Under the pieces are notes generated by a model. The model made no database searches. It was not told the origin of the DNA and saw only the letters and a program-made list of their open reading frames with translations. From positions 7,226,001-7,290,000 of the forward strand of contig NZ_LT629758.1 of the NCBI RefSeq assembly GCF_900104725.1: 64,000 nt of DNA. Direction: 5' to 3'. This document shows, piece by piece, positions 43,721 to 53,605 of the stretch. Position 1 is the stretch's first letter. Each line of letters begins with the position of its first letter. Both the position numbers and the translations under genes were made by a program. Origin of the DNA: Actinoplanes derwentensis. GTDB lineage: Bacteria > Actinomycetota > Actinomycetes > Mycobacteriales > Micromonosporaceae.

Positions 43721-45025
43721 TCAGATCTGGCTCTTGATCCACTTCACGCAGGCCTTGTCCACCGTCTTGAAGGGCTTGCCGTAGTGGATCTGGGATGCCG
43801 CGTCGATGTCCACGCCTTCGTGCAGGACCATGGCGACAAAATCGAGCATCTTCGTCTCGCCGTATTTCGCGGCCATGCAGCCGACCGCGAAGTGGCCGTT
43901 GGCGTAGAGCCTGGTGACGGCGAGGTCGTCGGATTTCCCGGTGACGGGCGGCAGGGCTATCGTCTTCGCGGTACGGCCCCGGGACTGGACGTAGCGGAGC
44001 GCGTCCCGGCTGTAGGTGTTCTGGAGCTTGGCGGGCTGGTTGCCGATGTATTCAGCGACTCCTTCGACCAGCCACTGGTCTTTCTTCTCGTCCGTGTTGC
44101 GGTTGCCGTTGAGGGTGACGGCGTGGCCGAGTTCGTGCTGAATCACTTCGGTGATGTAGCGGTTTCCTTCCGGCATCACCTTGCCGGCCCTCACCACGAT
44201 GTCGCTGCCGATGCGGTTGAGGGTCAGGTGATAGGCGATGGACCAGGGTGGTGACGGACGGGCGTACCAGCTCTTCCACGCCTTGTCGTCGGCCAGGTAG
44301 ATCCGGTACCGGGTCTGCGGGTTGTTCAGTTTCGCGGCGTACCGGTCGGCGACCGCGGCGGCTTTCTCGGCGAGCGGCAGGATTCGCCTGACATTCGCGC
44401 CCTGTGATTTCGGGCCGGCGACGATCACCCGTTTCCCTTGGGCGATCGTCAGCGCGGTGTTCTCCCAGGGAGCCGGCTGCAGGTAATTGGGGACGCCGGA
44501 GGCGGCCATCTTGGTGATCACCCAGGAGCCGTCGCGGGGTGTCCAGGTGAGCGTGTTGATCATCTTGGGCGCGCCGTCGGTGGGATCCAACCGGTAGGCG
44601 GGGCAGACGGTGCCGCTGAAGCAGTAGGTGAGCCCGACCCGGGTGATCAGCGTCGCACCTTTCTGCTTCAGCTCGCCGTCGATGCCCATGTCGGCGGCGG
44701 TGAGATCGAGTGCCCGCAGGTTCCGGAAAATGGTCCGGTATCGCGGGCGCAGCTTCTTGTCGACAGGAGCCAGCCAGCCCGCCTCGTCACCGCTGAGCAG
44801 GGCCTCGTTTTGCGCGTCGACCAGGGTCTGCACCTGGTCGAAGGTGGATGCGACCGGAGCCGACGACGGCGGGACCGGGGCCGGGGCGGAAGCCGAGGCG
44901 GCCGGGGTCGCGGTGGCCGGTTCCGAACTGTCCGGCCAGAAGCCCACGGCGGTGGCGGCCAGGACCGCGGCCACCAGACCCGCAACCGGCGCCAGCGGCT
45001 TCTTCCGTGGGGGCAGCTCATCCAT
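43721..45025 (-). CDS. membrane-anchored zinc metallopeptidase (HELGH)
   Basis: This is a 434-aa protein. It has an N-terminal anchor (LAPVAGLVAAVLAATAVGFW, about residues 8-28), a Pro/Ala/Ser linker, and an NTF2/SnoaL-like region (DQVQTLVDAQNEALLSGDEAGW). The peptidase domain contains the zinc motif His297-Glu-Leu-Gly-His301 (VIQHELGHAVTL). The third ligand is probably the Glu in WLVEGVAEYIG, as in gluzincins (peptidase MA-like). The domain faces outside. The ATG beginning MDELPPRKK was chosen; an ATG six codons earlier is possible. The substrate is unknown. Confidence 0.88.
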   Translation of the reverse strand: MDELPPRKKPLAPVAGLVAAVLAATAVGFWPDSSEPATATPAASASAPAPVPPSSAPVASTFDQVQTLVDAQNEALLSGDEAGWLAPVDKKLRPRYRTIFRNLRALDLTAADMGIDGELKQKGATLITRVGLTYCFSGTVCPAYRLDPTDGAPKMINTLTWTPRDGSWVITKMAASGVPNYLQPAPWENTALTIAQGKRVIVAGPKSQGANVRRILPLAEKAAAVADRYAAKLNNPQTRYRIYLADDKAWKSWYARPSPPWSIAYHLTLNRIGSDIVVRAGKVMPEGNRYITEVIQHELGHAVTLNGNRNTDEKKDQWLVEGVAEYIGNQPAKLQNTYSRDALRYVQSRGRTAKTIALPPVTGKSDDLAVTRLYANGHFAVGCMAAKYGETKMLDFVAMVLHEGVDIDAASQIHYGKPFKTVDKACVKWIKSQI

Positions 45026-45110
45026 GATCGGGAATCTAACCATGCGGCTGGTACGGCGTTCCATCCCGTTTGCCGCATGATCCAGCTCACCCGGGTCTGA
45101 TCATGGTGTT

Positions 45111-46205
45111 CTATCCGGGCCATCCACCGCCGTCGAGGAAGTCGCGGATCACCCCGGCCGGGTGGGTGAGGTCGAGGCCCTGGGACGACACCCACGCGTC
45201 GGAGTAGTAGGTGTCGGCGTAACGTTCGCCACCGTCGCAGATCAGGGTGACCACCGATCCGGTGCGCCCGGCGGCCAGCATCTCGGCGATCAGCCGGAAC
45301 GAGCCCCACAGGTTGGTGCCGGTCGAGCCCCCGAGCCGGCGGCCCAGGACGGCCGAGCCGGCCCGCATGGCGGCCAGCGAGGCGGCGTCCGGCACGTGGA
45401 TCATCCGGTCCACCACCGAGGGCTGGAAGGACGGCTCGACACTGGGGCGGCCGATGCCTTCGATGCGGGAGCCTTTCCCGGTCACCGTGGTCCAGTCACC
45501 GGCGAGGTAAGCCTGCCAGAACGCGGAGCCTTCGGGGTCGACAACGCAGAGCTTGGTGTCCAGACGCTGATAGCGGGCGTACCGGCCGATGGTGGCGCTG
45601 GTCCCGCCGGTCCCGGCACCCATCACGATCCAGGCCGGTACGGGATGGCGCTCCAGCGCCATCTGACTGTTGATCGACTCTGCGATGTTGTTGTTGCCAC
45701 GCCAGTCGGTGGCCCGCTCGGCGTAGGTGAACTGGTCCATGAAGTGCCCGCCGAGGTCGGCCGCGAGCCGGCGCGCCTCCGGCACCACCTGGCTCGCTTC
45801 GGCCACCAGGTGACATCGGCCACCCTGGAACTCGATCAGCGAGATCTTCTCCGGCGACGTGGCGGCCGGCATCACCGCGATGAACGGCAGGCCCAGCATC
45901 CGCGCGAAGTAGGCCTCGCTGACCGCTGTCGAACCGGACGACGCCTCGACGACAGTGGTGGTCGGGCCGATCCAGCCGTTGCAGAGCGCGTAGAGGAAGA
46001 GCGAGCGGGCCAGCCGGTGCTTGAGCGAACCGGTGGGGTGCGAGGACTCGTCCTTGAGGTAGAGGTCGATGCCCCACTCGGCAGGCAGCGGGAACGGCAG
46101 CAGGTGGGTGTCCGCGGACCGGTTGGCGTCGGCTTCCACCTGGGCGATGGCGGTGCGGGACCAGTCGCGGGTGACGCGTTCGGTGCGCCCGAAGTCGGTG
46201 ATCAT
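45111..46205 (-). CDS. PLP-dependent cysteine-synthase-like enzyme (Cds1-type cysteine desulfhydrase)
   Basis: This is a 364-aa fold-type-II PLP enzyme. The cofactor Lys is in [13 protein letters not shown], the substrate loop is [15 protein letters not shown], and the phosphate loop is [15 protein letters not shown]. It is longer than CysK/CysM and resembles mycobacterial Cds1, which degrades cysteine to sulfide, pyruvate and ammonia. It overlaps the AsnC-type regulator gene by four bases, which suggests amino-acid-controlled expression. Activity as a synthase cannot be excluded from sequence. Confidence 0.87.
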   Translation of the reverse strand: MITDFGRTERVTRDWSRTAIAQVEADANRSADTHLLPFPLPAEWGIDLYLKDESSHPTGSLKHRLARSLFLYALCNGWIGPTTTVVEASSGSTAVSEAYFARMLGLPFIAVMPAATSPEKISLIEFQGGRCHLVAEASQVVPEARRLAADLGGHFMDQFTYAERATDWRGNNNIAESINSQMALERHPVPAWIVMGAGTGGTSATIGRYARYQRLDTKLCVVDPEGSAFWQAYLAGDWTTVTGKGSRIEGIGRPSVEPSFQPSVVDRMIHVPDAASLAAMRAGSAVLGRRLGGSTGTNLWGSFRLIAEMLAAGRTGSVVTLICDGGERYADTYYSDAWVSSQGLDLTHPAGVIRDFLDGGGWPG

Positions 46206-46651
46206 CCCTGACCTGGCTGGGGACGGTTCTCCCACTTGGTGGAGAGGGCGATCGCGGTCCGGGTCGAGGCCACCCCCGGGGTCCGGTTGATCCGCACGAT
46301 CAGCTGCTCCAGCTCCGCGATCGTGCCGACCCGGACGGTCAGCTGGTACGACTCGACGCCGGCCATGAAATAGCAACTCTCCACCTCGGGCATGGCCCGC
46401 ACGGCGGCGAGCACGTCATCGGTGTCGGCACCGGAGTCCTCGATGATGCCGATCAGTGCGGTGACCCCGAGCCCGACCGCTTCGTGGTCGATGTCGGCCC
46501 GGTAGCCCCGGATGGTCCCGGCTGTCTCGAGCTTACCGACTCGCTCGTGCACGGCGGGGGCGGAGAGCCCGACCTTGCGGGCGAGTTCGGCGTACGACGA
46601 GCGGGCGTTCTCTCGTAGCAGGTCGATCAGCCGGAGGTCGATGGAGTCCAT
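46202..46651 (-). CDS. Lrp/AsnC-family regulator
   Basis: This is a 149-aa regulator with an N-terminal HTH ([23 protein letters not shown]) and a C-terminal RAM (ligand-binding) domain. The RAM domain carries the usual glycine-rich turn ([19 protein letters not shown]). It is translated together with the downstream cysteine-metabolism gene (ATGA overlap), so cysteine or a related amino acid is the likely effector. TAATCGGG occurs at 46663-46670 and 46732-46739 in the upstream region and might be part of its binding site. Confidence 0.92.
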   Translation of the reverse strand: MDSIDLRLIDLLRENARSSYAELARKVGLSAPAVHERVGKLETAGTIRGYRADIDHEAVGLGVTALIGIIEDSGADTDDVLAAVRAMPEVESCYFMAGVESYQLTVRVGTIAELEQLIVRINRTPGVASTRTAIALSTKWENRPQPGQG

Positions 46652-46862
46652 AGTTGAAACCCTAATCGGGTGGCGCTCCCACCTTCACGCCCGGTAGCGG
46701 CGAATGGTGGGCAGCATAATGACCACTGTCGTAATCGGGGCTTTTTCCGCATTTCACTGACTTGGGTCAGGGGCGGTGCTCTAATGGCTTTACGTCCCGA
46801 TCGAGCACGCCGACACTCTCCGTGACCACGGCCGCTCCAGAAACCGAACCGAGGAGGGGGTT

Positions 46863-47138
46863 GTGGACACTGGAGATCGTCTGCTGACACCGGGCGAGGT
46901 GGCCGCGTTGTTCCGCGTCGACCCCAAAACGGTCACGCGTTGGGCCGCCGCCGGCCGGATCGGTAGCATCCGTACTCCGGGTGGACACCGCCGATTCCGT
47001 GAATCCGAAGTTCGTGCACTCCTCGAAGGCGATGGTGTGATCGAGGAAATGCGCGAGGATGACGCAGCCAACAAACCCAGGAACAACGGACCAACCAATC
47101 CAGGACCGGGCTACGGCCCGCCCAACGGTCTCCGTTAG
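46863..47138 (+). CDS. bldC: BldC-type MerR-like developmental regulator
   Basis: This is a 91-aa DNA-binding protein with a lone MerR-type winged helix. LLTPGEVAALFRVDPKTVTRWAAAG and SIRTPGGHRRFRESEV match BldC, which controls the switch to reproductive growth in Streptomyces and binds DNA as head-to-tail oligomers. The C-terminal 30 residues (Asn/Pro/Gly-rich) are an extension. The GTG start has GGAGGGGG upstream. The TAG overlaps the ubiX stop by three bases (convergent). It is divergent from the AsnC gene across a 211-base gap. Confidence 0.92.
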   Translation: MDTGDRLLTPGEVAALFRVDPKTVTRWAAAGRIGSIRTPGGHRRFRESEVRALLEGDGVIEEMREDDAANKPRNNGPTNPGPGYGPPNGLR

Positions 47139-47758
47139 TTGTTCTTCTCACCCAATTCGCCGGTCCATCTGCGGAAAAGCGCGTGGGGTACGCCCAACGC
47201 GTCGAGCACCTTACCGGCCACGAAGTCGACCAGTTGTTGTGCCGTCGCGCCGGCCCCGGAACCGTAAAACCCGGGGCTGGCCGGCAACACCACGGCTCCG
47301 GCATCGTGCAAAGCGATCAGGTGCTCCAGATGACTACGGGTGACCGGGGTTTCCCGGGGAACAACAACCGTGCGCCGTCTTTCTTTCAGATTCACTTCGG
47401 CTGACCGCTGCAACAGGTCTTTCGACAAACCGATGGCTATTCCGGCGCATGCCGCCGTACTGGCCGGAACCACCGCCATGCCGCGGGCCGGGTAGGAACC
47501 ACTACTCGGTCCCGCGGCAAGGTCGTTGGCGGGCCAGTAGGCCAGATCGCCGAGATCCCGGCCCAGCCAGGCCGCCACGTCGTCCTTCCAGTGCGCGTCG
47601 CGGACGGTCGCACCGGTCTCGTCCAGCAGGGTGAGCCGGGCTGCCTTGGAGATCACCAGGTCGACGGACTCACCGGCGTCGAGCAGGGCGGTCAGGACCG
47701 CTTTCGCGTACGGCGTACCGGACGCCCCGGAGACACCGATGATCCATGGTTCACGCAT
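47135..47758 (-). CDS. ubiX: UbiX-type flavin prenyltransferase
   Basis: This enzyme makes prenylated FMN, the cofactor of UbiD-type decarboxylases. It is 207 aa with the flavin loop GVSGASGTPYAKAVL, the PASTAACAGIAIGLS core and VVVPRETPVTRSHLEHLI. Its partner, a UbiD-like decarboxylase, is encoded nearby at 48698, with the prenyltransferase between them, so it serves menaquinone synthesis. Its 3' end meets bldC with a short overlap. Confidence 0.93.
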   Translation of the reverse strand: MREPWIIGVSGASGTPYAKAVLTALLDAGESVDLVISKAARLTLLDETGATVRDAHWKDDVAAWLGRDLGDLAYWPANDLAAGPSSGSYPARGMAVVPASTAACAGIAIGLSKDLLQRSAEVNLKERRRTVVVPRETPVTRSHLEHLIALHDAGAVVLPASPGFYGSGAGATAQQLVDFVAGKVLDALGVPHALFRRWTGELGEKNN

Positions 47759-47807
47759 GTGGTCAAGTGTGCCGCGACTTCGCCGTGAACCGGGCCGACC
47801 GATCCGG

Positions 47808-48701
47808 TCACAGCAGAGTCAGATCGAGCACCGCGAAGACAAAAAGGGCGATCGCCACGAAGCCGTTCGCCGTGAAGAAGGCCCGATTGACCTTGGAGAG
47901 ATCATTCTCGGTCACCACCACGTGCTGGTAGATCAGCGCGCCGGCGGTCAGCAGCAGCCCCGTCCACCACAGCCAGCTCAGGCCGACCAGCTGGCCGAAC
48001 CAGACGTAGAAGCCGAACGTCAGGATGTGGGTGACGCTGGAGATGTGCAGGGCGGTCCGCACCCCGAAGCGAGCCGGAGTGGAGTGCACCCCGATCTCCC
48101 GGTCCACCTCGACGTCCTGGCAGGCGTAGATGATGTCGAAGCCGCCGATCCACAGACCGACCGCGATGCCGAGCACCCAGGCCGGCCACGAGCCAGCGAA
48201 GGTGCCGGTGATCGCCAGCCAGGCGCCGACCGGGGCGACCGCCTGAGCCAGCGCGAGCACGTAGTGCGGGAAGTTCGTGAACCGCTTCGCGTACGGGTAG
48301 ATCACCAGCGGGATCACGGCGAGCGGCGAGAGCAGCAGGCAGAGCGGGTTCAGCAGGCCGGCCGCGACCACCAGGATCACCAGGGATACCAGGGCCCCGG
48401 TCCAGGCGGTGCGGACACTTACCGCACCGGTGACCAGTTCCCGGTTCTTGGTCCGCGGGTTCAGCGCGTCGATCTTGCGGTCCAGGATGCGGTTGGCGGC
48501 CATCGCGAAGGTCCGGCCGGACACCATCGCGATCGTGACCAGCACCAGGTCGAGCCAGTGATCTTTAATCGAGTGCCCGATTTGTCCGATGGCCACCAAC
48601 GACGACAGGTAGGCGAACGGCAGCGCGAAGATCGAGTGCTCGATCATGACCAGCCGCAGGAAAGCCTTGACCTTGCCGGGCTTCTCCTCGATGGCTGTCA
48701 C
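47808..48701 (-). CDS. mqnP: UbiA-family prenyltransferase of the futalosine pathway (MqnP)
   Basis: This is a 297-aa membrane enzyme with eight to nine helices that attaches the isoprenoid chain to 1,4-dihydroxy-6-naphthoate. The two Asp-rich motifs are ANRILDRKIDALNPRTKNRE and ACQDVEVDREIGVHS. The first is the variant found in the UbiA/MqnP branch rather than MenA. The GTG start overlaps the stop of the UbiD-like gene (GTGA). Confidence 0.9.
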   Translation of the reverse strand: MTAIEEKPGKVKAFLRLVMIEHSIFALPFAYLSSLVAIGQIGHSIKDHWLDLVLVTIAMVSGRTFAMAANRILDRKIDALNPRTKNRELVTGAVSVRTAWTGALVSLVILVVAAGLLNPLCLLLSPLAVIPLVIYPYAKRFTNFPHYVLALAQAVAPVGAWLAITGTFAGSWPAWVLGIAVGLWIGGFDIIYACQDVEVDREIGVHSTPARFGVRTALHISSVTHILTFGFYVWFGQLVGLSWLWWTGLLLTAGALIYQHVVVTENDLSKVNRAFFTANGFVAIALFVFAVLDLTLL

Positions 48702-50158
48702 AGCCCGTATTCCTTCCACCGCTTGTCCACCAGGCTGACCACCTCGGGCGACATGACCATCGACTCCGGCCAGTCCCGGGTGTAACCCTCGGCCAGCAGC
48801 TTACGGGTGGCGTCGACACCCGCCTTCCCACCCCAGAACTGCTGGTAGGACGCGTGGTCCAGGTGGTCCACCGGGCCCTCGGTGAGCAGCAGGTCACGGG
48901 AGTAGTCGACGTTGCCGAAGGCCCGGAACGCCACCTCGTTGTAGTCGTGCACGTCACAGTCCTCGTCGACCACCACGATCAGCTTGGTCAGCGACATCAG
49001 GTGGGCGCCCCAGACGGCGTTCATCACCTTCTGCGCGTGCTTCGGGTAGCGCTTGCGGATCGACACGATCAGGCAGTTGTGGAACACCCCGGCGGCCGGC
49101 ATGTCGTAGTCGACGATGTCCGGGATGAGGATCTTGAGCAGTGGCTGGAAGATGCGCTCGGTGGCCTTGCCCAGCCCGTGGTCCTCCTGCGGCGGCTGGG
49201 ACGTGACGATGGAGTGGTAGATCGGCTTCTTCCGCATCGTCATCGTCTCGATGTGCAGCACCGGGAACGGCTCGACCGGGGTGTAGAAGCCGGTGTGGTC
49301 GCCGAACGGGCCCTCGGGCAGGCGCTCCCCCGGCTCGAGGTAACCCTCCAGCACGATCTGCGCCGAGGCCGGGACCTGCAGCGGCACGGTCAGGCAGTCC
49401 ACCATCTCGATCCGCTCGCCCTTGAGGAAGCCGGCGAACAGGTACTCGTCGATGTCGCCGGGCAGCGGCGCGCTGGCCGAGTAGGCCACCACCGGGTCGG
49501 CGCCGATCGCGACGGCGACCGGCAGACGCTGGCCCAGGCGCTCGGCCACCGCGTGGTGCGCGGTCGAGTCCTTGTGGATCTGCCAGTGCATGCCCAGCGT
49601 GTTCTTCGAGTGCTGCTGGAGCCGGTAGAGGCCGAGGTTGCGTTTGCCGGTCTCCGGGTGCTTGGTGTGGGTCAGCCCGAAGTTGTGGAAGATGCCGCCG
49701 TCACCGGGCCAGACCTGCAGGCCGGGCAGCAGACCCAGGTCGACGTCGTCGCCGGAGAGCACCACCTCCTGGCAGGGCGCGGTCTTGATCTTCTTCGGCG
49801 GCAGCGACTTGAGCTGGAGCACCTTCGCGATGCCCTCGCGGATGCCGGACCAGCCGACCGGCAGCTCCGGTTTCGCCAGGTCGCCGATGCGGGCGCCGAT
49901 CTCGTCCAGGTGGTCGACGCCGAGGGCCATGGCCATCCGCTTCTCGGTGCCGAACAGGTTGATGACCAGTGGCATCTCACCCCGGGTCGGCTTCTCGAAG
50001 AGCAGCGCCGGCCCACCGGCCCGCACAGTCCGGGTCACGATCTCGCTGATCTCCAGCGTCGGATCCGCCGGCACTTTCACCCGGCGTAGCTCACCCGCGG
50101 CCTCCAGGGCTGCGATGAAGCTCTGCAGATCGGCATAGGGGAATCCACGCGGCGCCAT
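48698..50158 (-). CDS. mqnL: UbiD-family decarboxylase, late menaquinone step (MqnL)
   Basis: This is a 486-aa prenyl-FMN-dependent decarboxylase that removes the ring carboxylate after prenylation. The catalytic E-x-x-x-R-like region in LPEGPFGDHTGFYTP and the flavin/metal segment NLGLYRLQQHSKNTLGMHW are characteristic. MKK-independent length and similarity are of the menaquinone type. The ATG beginning MAPRGFPYADLQ was chosen. Gene order mqnL-mqnP-ubiX supports the pathway. Confidence 0.9.
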   Translation of the reverse strand: MAPRGFPYADLQSFIAALEAAGELRRVKVPADPTLEISEIVTRTVRAGGPALLFEKPTRGEMPLVINLFGTEKRMAMALGVDHLDEIGARIGDLAKPELPVGWSGIREGIAKVLQLKSLPPKKIKTAPCQEVVLSGDDVDLGLLPGLQVWPGDGGIFHNFGLTHTKHPETGKRNLGLYRLQQHSKNTLGMHWQIHKDSTAHHAVAERLGQRLPVAVAIGADPVVAYSASAPLPGDIDEYLFAGFLKGERIEMVDCLTVPLQVPASAQIVLEGYLEPGERLPEGPFGDHTGFYTPVEPFPVLHIETMTMRKKPIYHSIVTSQPPQEDHGLGKATERIFQPLLKILIPDIVDYDMPAAGVFHNCLIVSIRKRYPKHAQKVMNAVWGAHLMSLTKLIVVVDEDCDVHDYNEVAFRAFGNVDYSRDLLLTEGPVDHLDHASYQQFWGGKAGVDATRKLLAEGYTRDWPESMVMSPEVVSLVDKRWKEYGL

Positions 50159-50217
50159 GACCACCAGTCTGGCACCACGATCCGTCACCGTAGATCCGGG
50201 ATCCCGTTGGGGCTGTC

Positions 50218-51060
50218 ATGAGGCTGCGGAGGGTGACCCGATGGTGTCTGGTGGCCGTTCTTGCCGGTGCGGGTCCGGCGACGGCGGCCCCGGAGCCACA
50301 GCTGCCCGAGTGCGCCCCGGGCCGGGCATCCACCACGGCCCCGGTCGCGCCCGCGGGTCTGTCCAGCCCCCGGGCCTGCCGGGCGGATCATCCGCTGGAA
50401 TCCACCAAGATCGCCTTCACCCCGAGCGGCTACCACCACCTCGGCGCCGTGACCAGCGGCGAGTGGGGTGGGGTCTCCGGCCGGTTCTCGGTCGTGGACG
50501 GCGGGATCCGGGCACAGACCTACGACTTCATCGTGGGCCGGTTCATGGCGAAGAAGGACCTGGGCGCCGGCCGGATCACCTGGCTAGAAGCGGGCTGGGC
50601 GGAGACCGGGTGGGCCTCCCCCGGTCGTCAGCACGTCTACACGTTCAACACCAACACCAACCGATGGCAGTTCTACGACCAGTACGCGGTACGCCCCGGC
50701 GATCAGGTCTGGCTGGACATCAGCGGCGACCGGACCGGCATGTGGCGGGCCTGGCTCTGGTGGGACAACCGGTGGAACCTGCTCACCCAGCAGCGCCTGC
50801 CACTGGGCGGCAGTGCCCAGATCGAGCAGTACGTCGAAGTGCATGTGGACGCCACCCGGCCGGCCCGGCTCGACATGCCGAAGGTGACCGTGGACAACGT
50901 GCAGGTGCGGCCGGTCGGCGGGGGCCCGGCCCGGTACTGGCGCGAGGACATCGCGACCCTGACCGGAACGACACCCGGCGAACAGCAGCGGCGGGGCGGC
51001 TTCTGCCTGGACTGGCAGACCCGTTACGACACCTGGTCCGCCGGGAACTGCGCCGACTAG
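50218..51060 (+). CDS. secreted protein, unknown function
   Basis: This is a 280-aa protein with a signal peptide (MRLRRVTRWCLVAVLAGAG...ATA-A, about residues 1-24). The mature part is rich in Trp, Tyr and Gly, with alternating beta-strand pattern (GRFMAKKDLGAGRITWLEAGW, YTFNTNTNRWQFYD) that suggests a beta-sandwich of lectin or neprosin/glycosidase type. Four Cys in the mature chain could form two disulfides. I cannot assign a family. It is convergent with ccsB and the stop codons overlap. Confidence 0.75.
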   Translation: MRLRRVTRWCLVAVLAGAGPATAAPEPQLPECAPGRASTTAPVAPAGLSSPRACRADHPLESTKIAFTPSGYHHLGAVTSGEWGGVSGRFSVVDGGIRAQTYDFIVGRFMAKKDLGAGRITWLEAGWAETGWASPGRQHVYTFNTNTNRWQFYDQYAVRPGDQVWLDISGDRTGMWRAWLWWDNRWNLLTQQRLPLGGSAQIEQYVEVHVDATRPARLDMPKVTVDNVQVRPVGGGPARYWREDIATLTGTTPGEQQRRGGFCLDWQTRYDTWSAGNCAD

Positions 51061-52004
51061 CCCGCGTTGGCGTACGAGTGCAGGCCCTCGAAGAACAGGT
51101 TCACGCCGAACAGGTTCATCAGCATCGTCACGAAGCCGAGGATCGCGATCCAGGTGGCGGTGGTCCGCTTCACGCTCGGGGTGGCGCGGGCGTGCAGGTA
51201 GGCGGCGTAGACGATCCAGGAGATGAACGCCCAGACCTCCTTCGGGTCCCAGCCCCAGTACCGGCCCCAGGACGCCTCGGCCCACAACGGACCAGCGATC
51301 AGCGCGCCGAAGGTGAACAGCGGGAACGCGAACGCGTGCAGGCGGAAGGTGAGCCGCTCCAGCACGCCGGCGTCACCGATGTGGCGGCCCAGCGTGTAGG
51401 GGAAGCTGCGCTTGCCGGCGTCCCAGCCGTCCTTGATCAGGAACGACAGGGCCGGCACCACACCGACCAGGAAGATCCCGGACGAGATGATGATCGTGGA
51501 GACGTGGAAGACGTACCAGTACGACTCCAGGGCCGGCACCAGCGGGCCGACCGGGGTGTAGGCGACCAGCGCGGCCGCGCCCAGCAGCACCACCAGGGTC
51601 AGGCTGACGAACAGGCCCAGGTGCCGGACGGCCGGCTTGCGCAGCAGCACACCCACCCAGACCGCGGAGCCGATCAGCGCCGTGGAGAGGATGTACTCGT
51701 ACATGTTGCCCCAGGGCATCCGGTCGGCGGCGAGGCCGCGGGTGACCGTGGTGCCCAGGTGCAGGAACAGGCCGAGGATGTTGATCCCGACCGCGATCAG
51801 GCCGATGACGTCGCCCTTGCCGCGCTTCGCCGGGGCTTCTTCCTCAACCGGCGACACGGGAGCGCCCGCACCGACCAGCTGGCGACTGGCGGCCTTTCCG
51901 ATGTGGCTGCGTTTGCCGAACGCGTACTCCCCGGCATAACAGACCATCGCGGCCAGATAGGCCAGCACGGTCAGTGCCATCAGCTGATTGGACAACTCCG
52001 CCAT
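51057..52004 (-). CDS. ccsB: cytochrome c biogenesis protein CcsB/ResC
   Basis: This is a 315-aa membrane protein of the system II heme exporter/ligase. Eight or so helices are visible, with the tryptophan-rich heme-binding motif WGRYWGWDPKEVWAF near residue 250. The flanking conserved His are in YWYVFHVST and YAAYLHAR. Together with ResB it ligates heme to CxxCH apoproteins outside the membrane. The ATG shares one base with the resB stop. Confidence 0.95.
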   Translation of the reverse strand: MAELSNQLMALTVLAYLAAMVCYAGEYAFGKRSHIGKAASRQLVGAGAPVSPVEEEAPAKRGKGDVIGLIAVGINILGLFLHLGTTVTRGLAADRMPWGNMYEYILSTALIGSAVWVGVLLRKPAVRHLGLFVSLTLVVLLGAAALVAYTPVGPLVPALESYWYVFHVSTIIISSGIFLVGVVPALSFLIKDGWDAGKRSFPYTLGRHIGDAGVLERLTFRLHAFAFPLFTFGALIAGPLWAEASWGRYWGWDPKEVWAFISWIVYAAYLHARATPSVKRTTATWIAILGFVTMLMNLFGVNLFFEGLHSYANAG

Positions 52005-53605
52005 CAGCGTGTCCCTTCCTTCATCTGCCGGGTGAGCGCCGCGAACTCATCGCCGAAACCTGGATAGTCGGTGCGCGGCAGGCCACCGGCCTCGATCACG
52101 CTACCGCCCGCCGGATCGCCGTCAGCGGCGAGAACCCGGAACCAGACGCGGCGGCGGTGCGTGTACAACGACATCATCAGCCCGGTCAGGCCGATCACCG
52201 AACCGACCAGCAGTGACAGCTTCGTCGGGTCGTGCCGGATGGACAGAGTCGCGAACCGCTTGGTGCCGACGAACTCCAGCGTGGTCCCGTCGTCGAGGGT
52301 CCACTTCTCACCCGGGCGCAACACGTGCGGCCGGTCGCCGCTGATCTTCTGGAGCGAGCCGCTATCGATCTTGTCGCGGTTCAGGGCGTACACCGAACCG
52401 GGTTTGCCGGAGTCCAGACCCAGGTCACCGCGGTAGGCCGCGAGGTAGAGCACCGGGTTTTCCTCGGCCGGGAACTGGGAGAGGGCACTGCCATCGGTGC
52501 CGCCGGTCGGCAGGAAGACCCCCTCGAAGCCCATCTGCAGCTTCGGGTCGCGTTTGCCGTTCGGGTCGACGTTGACGTCCGGGAACTGGACGACGCCCTC
52601 ACTGGTCATCATCAGGTCGGTGGGCAGGAACGGCACCACCGCGGTCTGCTGGGCGCCGAAACGGTCGGTGTAACGCAGGATCGGGGCGTACCCCTGGCCG
52701 ATCAGGTTGATCGAGGCGCCGTCGAGCCGCAGCGGGTCGTTGACGGTGAACCGCTCCGGACGGTACTCGCCGCCGTTCTCGCTCACCTCGACACTGGCCT
52801 CGAACGACTTCGGCTGCCCGGTGGTCTGGAAGGTGGATTCGAAATCGGTCATCCGCATGCAGAAGTCGGGCAGGTCACTGGCGTCCACGCGAGGGCCGAG
52901 GACCGACTCGTCGAACTGTGGGAGAGCGCTGCAGAAACCCTGGTCCTGGCCTTCGACCAGGAGACGGTTGCCGTGCCAGCCGTACCAGCTCCCGAACCCG
53001 ACCCCGATCAGCACGCCGAGCATCGCGACGTGGAAGAACAGGTTGCCGGTCTCCTTCAGGAAACCCTTCTCGGCCGAGACCGTCCAGCCGTCCGGCGTCT
53101 CCCGGACCCGGGTGCGGAAACGGCGCCGGCGCAGCGTCTTCGCGATCTCCGCGGCCACGGCCGCGGGCTCCTCCGGTCGCCGATGTCCGCCGTCATGGTG
53201 CGGCAGGCGTTCCATCCGCTTGGGTGCGTCCGGCGGTACGGTCGTCAAAGCTCGGAAGTGTTCCCGCAGTCGGGGCAGCACGCATCCGACCAGTGACGTG
53301 AACAGCAGCAGGTAGATCGCGGCGAACCAGGGCGACGAATAGACGTCGAAGGCGAAGAACCGGTCCAGCACCGGCGCCAGTTTCGGGTTCGCCGTGAAGT
53401 ACTCGGCGACGTTCTCCCGGTTCACTCCCCGTTGCGGGAAGACCGAGCCGGGCACCGCGGCGACCGCCAGAAGAAAGAGCAGGACCAGCGCGGTACGCAT
53501 GCTGGTCAGCTGGCGCCACGAGTTACGCAGCAGGGCCCAGAGCCGGTTCGGTCGCTTGGGCCGGGGCGCTTCGGCGGTGGCGGGCCGATCCTCGACGACG
53601 GTCAC
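52004..53605 (-). CDS. resB: cytochrome c biogenesis protein ResB
   Basis: This is a 533-aa membrane partner of CcsB. N-terminal helices (about residues 30-55 and 85-105) flank a short loop, and a large external domain lies between helix 3 (about 180-200) and the C-terminal helix (LLVGSVIGLTGLMMSLY). GFLKETGNLFFHVAMLGVLIGV contains the conserved His. The GTG start was chosen for its GTGA overlap with the ccdA stop. Confidence 0.93.
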   Translation of the reverse strand: MTVVEDRPATAEAPRPKRPNRLWALLRNSWRQLTSMRTALVLLFLLAVAAVPGSVFPQRGVNRENVAEYFTANPKLAPVLDRFFAFDVYSSPWFAAIYLLLFTSLVGCVLPRLREHFRALTTVPPDAPKRMERLPHHDGGHRRPEEPAAVAAEIAKTLRRRRFRTRVRETPDGWTVSAEKGFLKETGNLFFHVAMLGVLIGVGFGSWYGWHGNRLLVEGQDQGFCSALPQFDESVLGPRVDASDLPDFCMRMTDFESTFQTTGQPKSFEASVEVSENGGEYRPERFTVNDPLRLDGASINLIGQGYAPILRYTDRFGAQQTAVVPFLPTDLMMTSEGVVQFPDVNVDPNGKRDPKLQMGFEGVFLPTGGTDGSALSQFPAEENPVLYLAAYRGDLGLDSGKPGSVYALNRDKIDSGSLQKISGDRPHVLRPGEKWTLDDGTTLEFVGTKRFATLSIRHDPTKLSLLVGSVIGLTGLMMSLYTHRRRVWFRVLAADGDPAGGSVIEAGGLPRTDYPGFGDEFAALTRQMKEGTR